From Rhodospirillaceae bacterium (GTDB taxonomy: Bacteria; Pseudomonadota; Alphaproteobacteria; Rhodospirillales; Magnetospirillaceae), in the NCBI GenBank assembly GCA_030151865.1, contig JASLCK010000354.1:1-7266 (forward strand): a DNA stretch of 7,266 bases, given 5' to 3'. Positions 1 through 5,609 of the stretch are shown in pieces. The position numbers were made by a program, and so were the translations under genes. How positions within the stretch are numbered: position 1 is the first letter of the stretch; each line of letters begins with the position of its first letter. The notes under the pieces are model-generated. The model was not told the DNA's origin. It did no database searches and saw only the letters and a list, made by a program, of their open reading frames with translations.

Positions 1-1632
1 GCCAGAGCGGGACTGGCGGAACAGGCGCATGTGGGGATACCAGGGCGTTGGTGCTTCCGTCCGTCCCCAGCGCCAATCGGCGATGTGAGGCAGTAAGGTC
101 CATACCGGTTTTCCCAGGGCCGAGGCCAGATGCGCCACGGCCGTATCGATGCTGATCACCAGATCGAGCTGGCCGACCGCCGCCGCCGTATCGGCGAAAT
201 CGTGCAGATTGGCGGACAAGTCGGTCAGTCCTGGAATTCCGGCCTCGTCCAGTTCCCGCTGTTGCGGGCCGACCTGCAAAGCGTACCATGCCACATTGGG
301 TGTTCCCGAGATCGTTTTGCGGAACATCTCCAGCGGGATGCAGCGCCGGGTGTCGGGATAGGGACGGCTTGCCCACACCAAGCCGATCCGCAACCGCGTC
401 TCGCCCCGCAACCGTTCGGTCCAAAGCGCGACATCCTCCGGGCACGGATGCAAATAGGGGACAGCGGACAGCGGCAAATCCGCAGTGCGCAACCCCAGAC
501 GCAGCGGCAGGCTGAGGATGGGCAACGCATAGTCAAGCGCAAGATCCATCCTTACCGCATTGGGCTGATCGGGACGCGGGATTACCTGGATCTCCGGCAG
601 ACTGGCGCGCAGCAGCCGCAGCAGGGGGGCTGGCACTTCCAGCAATACCTCGGCGTCTTTTTGCTTGGCCAAGGCGGCAACCAGCGGCACGAACTGCAGA
701 ATGTCGCCAAAGCCCTGCTCGCTCCAGATCAGGATGCGCTTACCGGCCAGCGGCTCGCCTCGCCAGGGAGCGGCAGGCAGACGGCGGCGGGGTTCGGGAA
801 AATCCGGCCACTCCCAGCGCCATTCATATTCGGCCCAGCCTTGGTCGAAGTCGCCGCGTTTTAGCAAGGCCAGCGCCAGATTCCAATGGCCCAGGGCAAA
901 GCCCGGCGCGATTGTCACGGCCATCCGGTAGCAGTGCAGCGCCGCGTTTGCCTGACCAAGCTCCATCAGGACCTTGCCCAGCGAGGTCAGGACGTCTTCG
1001 ACGTTCTCGATGCCTCCCGAGGCCGGTGTTTCGGGCAGCGGAGGAAGTCGCGCCAGCAAGGACTTGTCGATGTCGGCTTCCAGGGTGGTCAGGAGCCCGG
1101 CGATTTCCGGTGCGGTCCGTCCGTAAAGGTGTAACGCACGGATCAGGAAGGCTGCGCCTTCGGGCAACTGGTTCAGCCACGCCAGGCAGGTGCCCAGATT
1201 GGCGTTACCGGCATAGCTGGCCGGATCTCGGGCCAAGACCTGCCGAAACACCGGCTCGGCCTCTTTGTACTGGCGCATCGCGTAGAGGGCACTGGCAAAA
1301 TCGGCCAGAACCCGGGTCCCCTCGGTCGGCTTGCCGATGCGGTCCAGGGCGGCGCTCAAGTTGGCATAACCCATCCACAGCGCCGGTTCCAAGCGGATGA
1401 CCTTCAGGAACAAATCGGCGGCGCGGCCATGCTCGCCCTGGGCGGCGGCGATCAATCCCAACTGATGCAAACAGGGCGCGGTCAGTGCCGACTGGTCGAT
1501 CAGATTGGTGTACATCATCCGCGCCCCGGCCAAATCGCCGTCTTCGTGACGGCGCATGGCTTCGGCGAAGGCGGGTACGGCGGCGGCCAGTTCGGGGAAC
1601 AGCCGGGGTTTTTCGGTTTGTGGCAACGACAC
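1..1632 (-). CDS. TPR-repeat glycosyltransferase (GT9/heptosyltransferase-like), 3' end outside window
   Basis: The reading frame stays open for 544 codons from GTG 1632 to the left edge, so the C-terminus is missing. Residues about 20-175 and 210-275 read as tetratricopeptide repeats, with typical pieces such as LGLIAAAQGEHGRAADLF and LGKVLMELGQANAALHCY. A Rossmann-type glycosyltransferase region follows from about residue 290. It begins with WRGEPLAGKRILIWSEQGFGD (the EQGxGD signature is at residues 305-310), continues through GLVWASRPYPDTRRCIPL, and reaches DTAVAHLASALGKPVW (D496 to W511), the C-lobe donor-site signature of GT9-like enzymes. TPR plus GT9 is a known bacterial architecture, comparable in layout to O-GlcNAc transferase. 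The sugar donor and acceptor cannot be read from the sequence. The gene lies 6 bases after, and in frame with, the TpsA stop, so it is probably cotranscribed. Glycosylation of the adhesin is therefore a reasonable but unproven role. The start is uncertain: GTG 1632, TTG 1626 and ATG 1557 are all possible. No signal peptide is visible, so it is probably cytoplasmic. Confidence 0.88.
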   Translation of the reverse strand, partial: MSLPQTEKPRLFPELAAAVPAFAEAMRRHEDGDLAGARMMYTNLIDQSALTAPCLHQLGLIAAAQGEHGRAADLFLKVIRLEPALWMGYANLSAALDRIGKPTEGTRVLADFASALYAMRQYKEAEPVFRQVLARDPASYAGNANLGTCLAWLNQLPEGAAFLIRALHLYGRTAPEIAGLLTTLEADIDKSLLARLPPLPETPASGGIENVEDVLTSLGKVLMELGQANAALHCYRMAVTIAPGFALGHWNLALALLKRGDFDQGWAEYEWRWEWPDFPEPRRRLPAAPWRGEPLAGKRILIWSEQGFGDILQFVPLVAALAKQKDAEVLLEVPAPLLRLLRASLPEIQVIPRPDQPNAVRMDLALDYALPILSLPLRLGLRTADLPLSAVPYLHPCPEDVALWTERLRGETRLRIGLVWASRPYPDTRRCIPLEMFRKTISGTPNVAWYALQVGPQQRELDEAGIPGLTDLSANLHDFADTAAAVGQLDLVISIDTAVAHLASALGKPVWTLLPHIADWRWGRTEAPTPWYPHMRLFRQSRSG

Positions 1633-1634
1633 GG

Positions 1635-1640
1635 CCCTTT
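1635..1640 (-). promoter_or_regulatory. Candidate ribosome binding site for the TPR-glycosyltransferase
   Basis: AAAGGG overlaps the TAA stop of tpsA (1641-1639). It lies only 2 bases before GTG 1632 but 8 bases before TTG 1626, which is better spacing. The in-frame TAA rules out any start further upstream. Translation probably depends on coupling to tpsA, since ribosomes terminating there are within a few bases of the start. Confidence 0.4.
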
Positions 1641-4464
1641 ATTCCGGCAGGTCCCATACCGGTTGAACGATTTGAGCGATACCGGGGCCGAAGCGGCTCA
1701 ACATGTCCGGTGTGACGGTGATAACAGCGCTTCCGCCCTTGAACGCCATGCCGCGGAGCGGATTTTCCAGCACTTGCACGGCATGCGTCAACGGATCGGT
1801 GGCTGGGGGGGCAGAGGCCGACGCTGGCGTGGGGGCGTTCAGCAAGGCGATCTGCGTGCGGGTCAGGGGATCGATGATGGACAGCATGCCAGGGTGATTG
1901 CCGGTGCTGGCAAGTATGTAGTTGCCGTTGGTCAGCGACGTCACCACCTCGGTATAGTTGCCGGCGTGGGTGTTGGCGGCGATGTTATAATCGCCGTTGC
2001 TGCCGACCAATTGGTAGTAGCTTCGACCGCCGCCGAACAGGCCGAGCGTGGCACCGGGATCGTCGCTGCCGTACAGATTGCTCCAGATGACCTGGCCATT
2101 CAGCGCCTTGCCATAGGGGCCGCGGACATTGCCGGTGGTATAGCTGATCTGGCGGGGGGTGATGGTCACCGAGCCGGGCTCGTAGAAGATGGTATAGGCG
2201 ATGCCGGACAAACTGGTGGCGGTGGCCCCGGACAGGCTGACGTTATAGGTGCCGACCGACGAGCCCTGACTGGCTCCGGACAGGGTCAGGCCGCGCACCA
2301 CCGCCGACGTGTCGCGGCTCCACAGGTTGTTGTAGGTATAACCGGCGCTGCTCAAAGCGTCGCCATAGGCGGCGGTCTGGGTGCCAGCGCCGATCGTCAA
2401 AACGAAGGGCGAGGCGCGCAGGATCGGCGAGCTGGAATTGCCCGAGCTGGCCAGATACCACTTCGAAGAAAAGTCCCAGTTATAGACATTGACCGAGGCG
2501 TCGGTGGACAAAGATCTCATCTGGGTGCTGGTCAGCCCCGTGCCATCACAGGTACCCACACCGCAGGCGGCCAACTGTCTGGTGGCAGTGGTGTCCCAAT
2601 AGCTGGCCGATAACGTGCCGCCATTCTCTCCAGCCAGCCCGCCGACAGAGCTGCCGCCGCTGACGGCGCCGGTGGCGTAGCTGTTCGACACCGTGCCGTA
2701 GTAGGTCAACGTGCCGTCCGCGCTATGGGCCGTGCCGATGTTCAATCCCACCAGCCCGCCGACAGAGCTGCCGCCGCTAACGGCGCCGGTGGCGTAGCTG
2801 TCCGAAACTGTCGCGAGGTTCCATCCGATCAGTCCGCCGATATACTGGTTAGTTCCACTGACCGCGCCGGTGGCGTAGCTGGTCCTCACCGTGCCATAAT
2901 TATCTCCGATCAGTCCGCCCACCCACCCACCGCCGGTGACGGTCCCGGTGGCGAAGCTGTTCGACACCGTGCCGGTGTAGGCGTTGCTTCCCACCAGCCC
3001 GCCGACCTCGATGGTGCCGCCGTAGATGTTGCCGCCGTTGACGTTGCCGGTGGCGGCGCTGCCCGATATTGTGCCGGTATTCCCTCCGACCAGCCCGCCG
3101 ACGCCGCCGGCGTGGGCGCTGGCGTTGCCGGTGGCGACGCTGTCCGACACCGTGCCGGTGTTCATTCCAATTAGCCCGCCGATTACCTGGCCGCCGCTGA
3201 CGGTGCCGGTGGCGTAGCCGCCCGACACCGTGCCATAATTATCTCCGATCAGTCCGCCGATATTGTAGCTGTCGTAGGTGGTACCGCTGACGTTGCCGGC
3301 AGCGCTGCTGGTCAACACCCTGCCCGTGCTGGTGTTAACCCCGACCAGTCCGCCGAAATACAAACTGCCGCGGACGGTAGCGGTGGCACTGCTGTCCGTC
3401 ACCGTGCCTGCATTGCCGCCAACCAGCCCACCGACTTGTTGATAGCTACTGACGCTGCCGCTGGCGGTGCTGGCCGTCACCGTGCCGGTGTTATACCCGA
3501 CCAGCCCGCCGATTTTGTCGGAGACGCTGAAGCCGTTGCTGACGGCGCTGCTGGCGCTGCTGTCCGACACCGTGCCGGCATTATCTCCGACCAGTCCGCC
3601 GGCATGGTTATAGCCAATGACGCTGCCGCCGGTCACGGCGACATTGACGACATTGCCATTGTTGCTTCCGGCCAGGGCGCCGACATAATCGTGCCCTGTG
3701 ATCGAGGCATTGGCCAAAATCAGGTTGCGGACCGTGGCACCGGAAGCGACGGTGCCGATCAGTCCGGTATAATCGGTCGACGAGGTGACGCTCAGGTTGG
3801 AAATAGTATGGCCCAGCCCCTCCAGGGAGCCGGTCAGATTGGTGATTACCGACGCGCTATGGCTGCCGCCCGCGATGTCGGAGGCCAGCGCGTAAGCGCC
3901 GGCCGGGTTGGCGATCACTGGCGACAGATCGCCGACCGTGGTGAACGCCGTGCCGTTGATGGCCAGATGCCCGGTCCCCGTCGGCAGGCTTACCTTAGCC
4001 CCGGACACCAGAAAATTACCGCCGCTGCCCCCGTCATTGTATTTGATCGCCAGATTGGTGCCGGTGATGTTGGCATTGACCAGCACCGAGTGATAGGCAT
4101 CCAGAGTCAGGCTGGCCGAACTGTTCCAGGACAGCGCCGAAGCGATGGTGATGTCGCCCTTACCGCTGGCATTGGTTGTCCCGCCAAAGGCCGTGGTGGC
4201 GTTGCTGGCGGTGGTTTGCAAGGTGACCGAGGTGTCGTTGGCGAGCGCGCTGTTGATGCTGGCCGCCGCCGCTGAATTGATGGTCAGGTCGTAAGGGTCG
4301 AGCAGCCACGACCCCGCCTTGCCCTTGGGAGAGGCCGCGCTGATCGTGGCACCGGAGACATCCAGGGTTCCGCCCGAGGTTTCGATGGTGCCGCCGTTGC
4401 CGCCCGCCGCGCCGCCGGTGGCGGTCAGTGTTCCCGCCACCGTCGCCGAACCGTCGCTGATCAC
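1639..4464 (-). CDS. TpsA haemagglutinin-like exoprotein, downstream fragment after frameshift
   Basis: This frame encodes most of the passenger of a two-partner-secretion exoprotein. It is open from GTG 4464, and coding similarity clearly continues upstream to about 4485 (GDGGTAKVISDG), so the GTG is not a true start. Order of parts, numbered in the repaired 1319-residue protein: beta-helix with GGNGGTIETSGGTLDVSG and the family motif SWLLDPYDL (about 372-630); about 13 GLUG repeats of the form GGLVGxNxGTVSxSxATGxVSG (637-1007); a junction holding the only two cysteines of the mature protein (CGVGTC, 1012-1017); two MBG-like beta domains (about 1065-1243); an Ala/Pro-rich linker; and a tail ending VWDLPE. 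It has no signal peptide or TPS domain of its own, so as a separate product it could not be exported. The GTGA overlap with the upstream stop imitates an operon junction but is better explained by a frameshift. The likely role is a surface-exposed or released adhesin. Confidence 0.85.
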   Translation of the reverse strand: MISDGSATVAGTLTATGGAAGGNGGTIETSGGTLDVSGATISAASPKGKAGSWLLDPYDLTINSAAAASINSALANDTSVTLQTTASNATTAFGGTTNASGKGDITIASALSWNSSASLTLDAYHSVLVNANITGTNLAIKYNDGGSGGNFLVSGAKVSLPTGTGHLAINGTAFTTVGDLSPVIANPAGAYALASDIAGGSHSASVITNLTGSLEGLGHTISNLSVTSSTDYTGLIGTVASGATVRNLILANASITGHDYVGALAGSNNGNVVNVAVTGGSVIGYNHAGGLVGDNAGTVSDSSASSAVSNGFSVSDKIGGLVGYNTGTVTASTASGSVSSYQQVGGLVGGNAGTVTDSSATATVRGSLYFGGLVGVNTSTGRVLTSSAAGNVSGTTYDSYNIGGLIGDNYGTVSGGYATGTVSGGQVIGGLIGMNTGTVSDSVATGNASAHAGGVGGLVGGNTGTISGSAATGNVNGGNIYGGTIEVGGLVGSNAYTGTVSNSFATGTVTGGGWVGGLIGDNYGTVRTSYATGAVSGTNQYIGGLIGWNLATVSDSYATGAVSGGSSVGGLVGLNIGTAHSADGTLTYYGTVSNSYATGAVSGGSSVGGLAGENGGTLSASYWDTTATRQLAACGVGTCDGTGLTSTQMRSLSTDASVNVYNWDFSSKWYLASSGNSSSPILRASPFVLTIGAGTQTAAYGDALSSAGYTYNNLWSRDTSAVVRGLTLSGASQGSSVGTYNVSLSGATATSLSGIAYTIFYEPGSVTITPRQISYTTGNVRGPYGKALNGQVIWSNLYGSDDPGATLGLFGGGRSYYQLVGSNGDYNIAANTHAGNYTEVVTSLTNGNYILASTGNHPGMLSIIDPLTRTQIALLNAPTPASASAPPATDPLTHAVQVLENPLRGMAFKGGSAVITVTPDMLSRFGPGIAQIVQPVWDLPE
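1870..2406 (-). other. Two MBG-like beta domains near the TpsA C-terminus
   Basis: Residues about 1065-1243 of the repaired protein form two related modules. The first runs from FVLTIGAGTQTAAYGDALS to SVTITPR. The second starts at QISYTTGNVRGPYGKALNG and ends near LSIID. Both have the YG(D/K)AL element, a middle GTYNVSLSG- or GNYTEVVT-like strand and a closing hydrophobic strand, as in the MBG/YDG domains common at the C-terminal end of such adhesins. They are probably stalk or ligand-presenting beta-sandwich modules. Assignment is by pattern only. Confidence 0.6.
2634..2683 (-). repeat. 50-bp direct repeat, copy A (pair with 2751-2800)
   Basis: This matches 2751-2800 over 50 bases with a single mismatch (G against A). 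The offset is 117 bases, or 39 codons. Both copies encode the same stretch of a GLUG unit (YATGAVSGGSSVGGLxG). Recombination between them would delete or duplicate 39 residues in frame. Confidence 0.85.
2751..2800 (-). repeat. 50-bp direct repeat, copy B (pair with 2634-2683)
   Basis: This is the second copy of the GLUG-encoding repeat, differing from copy A at one base. The near-identity of the DNA, including third codon positions, points to recent duplication or gene conversion and not only to protein-level constraint. Confidence 0.85.
2888..2919 (-). repeat. 32-bp exact direct repeat, copy A (pair with 3227-3258)
   Basis: This is identical over 32 bases to 3227-3258, offset 339 bases (113 codons). 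It encodes GGLIGDNYGTV of a GLUG unit. The matching AT-leaning synonymous codons suggest a shared origin of the two units. Confidence 0.8.
3227..3258 (-). repeat. 32-bp exact direct repeat, copy B (pair with 2888-2919)
   Basis: This is the second exact copy of the 32-base GLUG-encoding segment. An exchange with copy A would remove 113 codons in frame, about four GLUG units. Confidence 0.8.
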
Positions 4465-5597
4465 CTTGGCCGTGCCGCCGTCGCCGAGGCGTCGAGCGTC
4501 GCCCCCGAGGCCACACTGATGGCCTTGGTGGCGCTGACCGATACCGTGCCGCCGCCCGCCACGCCGCCAGCCAGCAGTTTGGCACCGTCGATCACCGTGA
4601 TGGTGTCGCCCGCCATCGTGATCGCACCGCCCTTGGTGTCAGCCTGCGTTCCCGTGGCGTCGGCGGTACCCGAGACGGCCACCGTGCCGTTGCCGCCGCC
4701 GTCGAGGACGATTTCGCCGTTTTTGGTCCCCACCGAGCGAGCCTGCGCCACGCCGCCCATGTTGATGACGTTGCTCAGGATGTCGCGCGCCGCATTGGCC
4801 GACAAGATGATGGCGCCGCCATCGGCCTTGATGGTTCCCGAATTGGACACCAGCGCCTGCAACGACTGCCCATCGGGCGCCGTCACCGTGCGGCTGACCT
4901 TGTCCGAGACCACCAGATTGATCAGTTTGTCGCCATAAAGATCGACTGAAAAGCTGTTGCCCGAGGCCAGTTGCACCGTGCCCAGGCGGGCCTGGATCAC
5001 CCCGGAATTTTCTGCCCCCGGCGCCACCAGCCCGACCAGGCCGGCGTCGGCTGCGGTGATGGTGCCGCGATTGACCACCGAGGCGGTGGCGCTGTTGGAC
5101 GGGCTGTCAAAGACCAGGTTTCCGGCCATGAAATTGGCGTCGGCAATGCCGGTGGTGGTGGCGATGATCGCCCCCACTTTGACCTGTGATTCGGCTCCAA
5201 ACAGGATACCGTTGGGGTTGACCAGGATGATCGTGCCATTAGCCTTGAGTTGCCCAAGGATGGTCGAGGATTGCGAGCCCAACACCCGGTTCAGCACCTG
5301 CATCAGGGCGTCGGTCTGCACGAAAAGCACCTTTTCGCCCGCCGCGATGTTGAAGCTGGACCAGTTGATGACCAGCTTCTGACTGTTTTGGATGACGTCG
5401 AGTTCGGTGGCGCTTTTAGCGATGATCTGCCCCGAGCCCTGAACGATGGTGCCGCCCTGGGGCAGGGCGTGGGCCGACGGTGCCGGGATCGCCACCACCA
5501 GGGACAGCGCCGTGCAGGCCAGCAGCGCCGAACGCCGCCGCGACCAGCGCGGTCCACAGGTCATGGCCGGAAGAGACATCGGGTGATGATAGTTCAT
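4461..5597 (-). CDS. TpsA haemagglutinin-like exoprotein, upstream fragment with signal peptide and TPS domain
   Basis: This is the N-terminal part of a filamentous-haemagglutinin-type TpsA. ATG 5597 is chosen because GAGGAG lies 6 bases upstream; an earlier in-frame ATG at 5621 would overlap tpsB and lacks that site. Residues 1-44 form a long signal peptide with an arginine-rich n-region (RRR at 20-22), a hydrophobic core (about 24-37) and a likely cleavage after AHA at 44. Residues 46-163 match the haemagglutination-activity (TPS) domain, with NRVLG at 103-107 and the hallmark NPNGIL at 127-132. This domain is what TpsB recognises in the periplasm. Beta-helical repeats then follow (VVNRGTITAADAGLVGLV, NSFSVDLYGDKLINLVV, SNSGTIKADGGAIILSA). 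The natural frame ends near residue 371 (LDAS). The last residues before TGA 4463-4461, ATAARPR, are out-of-frame read-through. If the indel is real, the product is a 378-residue secretion-competent stub without GLUG repeats. Confidence 0.87.
   Translation of the reverse strand: MNYHHPMSLPAMTCGPRWSRRRSALLACTALSLVVAIPAPSAHALPQGGTIVQGSGQIIAKSATELDVIQNSQKLVINWSSFNIAAGEKVLFVQTDALMQVLNRVLGSQSSTILGQLKANGTIILVNPNGILFGAESQVKVGAIIATTTGIADANFMAGNLVFDSPSNSATASVVNRGTITAADAGLVGLVAPGAENSGVIQARLGTVQLASGNSFSVDLYGDKLINLVVSDKVSRTVTAPDGQSLQALVSNSGTIKADGGAIILSANAARDILSNVINMGGVAQARSVGTKNGEIVLDGGGNGTVAVSGTADATGTQADTKGGAITMAGDTITVIDGAKLLAGGVAGGGTVSVSATKAISVASGATLDASATAARPR
4482..4490 (-). other. Frameshift junction splitting tpsA
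   Basis: Minus-strand sequence here reads GAC GCC TCG GCG ACG GCG GCA in the upstream frame, giving DASATAA and then a stop. In the downstream frame the same bases give GGC GAC GGC GGC ACG GCC AAG (GDGGTAK), which is the glycine-rich beta-helix text expected next. Adding one base between 4486 and 4485 gives GAC GCC TCN GGC GAC GGC, or D-A-S-G-D-G-G-T, with no break in style. The simplest case is a GGG shortened to GG. The total then becomes 3960 bases, exactly 1320 codons including the stop. The run is too short to be a classical phase-variation tract, so a sequencing error or a chance deletion is favoured. Confidence 0.85.
5109..5462 (-). other. TPS secretion domain (haemagglutination activity domain) within TpsA
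   Basis: This covers residues 46-163 of TpsA. It starts right after the predicted signal peptide (LPQGGTIVQGSG) and contains NRVLG and NPNGILFG, the two most conserved motifs of TPS domains. Segments such as LVINWSSFNIAAGEKVLFVQ are also characteristic. In characterised homologues this right-handed beta-helical domain binds the POTRA domains of the cognate TpsB and starts translocation. Confidence 0.85.
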
Positions 5598-5603
5598 GAT
5601 GGG

Positions 5604-5609
5604 CTCCTC
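5604..5609 (-). promoter_or_regulatory. Ribosome binding site of tpsA
   Basis: GAGGAG overlaps the TGA stop of tpsB (TGAGGAG) and is followed after 6 bases by ATG 5597. This decides the tpsA start over the upstream in-frame ATG at 5621, and it suggests translational coupling between transporter and substrate. Confidence 0.8.

Larger units (their letters stand above)
2578..3690 (-). repeat. GLUG repeat array in TpsA (about 13 units)
   Basis: About 13 tandem units of 24-39 residues (637-1007 of the repaired protein) follow the pattern (V/I)GGL(V/I)GxNxGTVSxSxATGxVSGG. A degenerate unit (DYTGLIGTVASG) precedes them from 3774. GLUG motifs occur in bacterial surface adhesins and secreted proteins. 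Here they probably extend the stalk as beta-helix turns. The twelfth unit is lengthened by about a dozen residues (AHSADGTLTYYG). At the DNA level several units are nearly identical. Confidence 0.85.

Noticed and set aside
130..864. 244-codon plus-strand open frame
   Set aside because: It is antisense to the TPR-glycosyltransferase, which has clear family motifs on the minus strand over the same stretch.
1205..1657. 150-codon minus-strand frame, and a similar one at 824-1180
   Set aside because: They are in another frame of the same strand as the glycosyltransferase. They are arginine-rich and motif-free, whereas the real frame runs open from 1632 to the edge.
1429..2613. 394-codon plus-strand open frame
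   Set aside because: It is antisense to the end of tpsA and the start of the glycosyltransferase gene. Its composition (Gly, Ala, Gln, Arg, His rich) is that of a mirror frame of GC-rich coding DNA, and it has no recognisable domain.
2578..3690. CRISPR-like or satellite repeat array
   Set aside because: The spacing is irregular, the units are coding and in frame, and they translate to GLUG motifs.
3436..4275. 279-codon plus-strand open frame with repeated text
   Set aside because: The apparent repeats (RHRAGV, SDQSAD) are the antisense reading of the GLUG repeats and not an independent protein.
4461..4464. GTGA overlap as a genuine junction between two genes
   Set aside because: The coding signal of the downstream frame begins upstream of the GTG, the upstream frame loses family character before its stop, and the downstream product would have no export signal.
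5520..5545. Twin-arginine (Tat) signal in TpsA (SRRRSALLA)
   Set aside because: TPS substrates are exported unfolded through Sec. The arginines fit an ordinary positively charged n-region, and the phenylalanine and lysine of the Tat consensus are absent.
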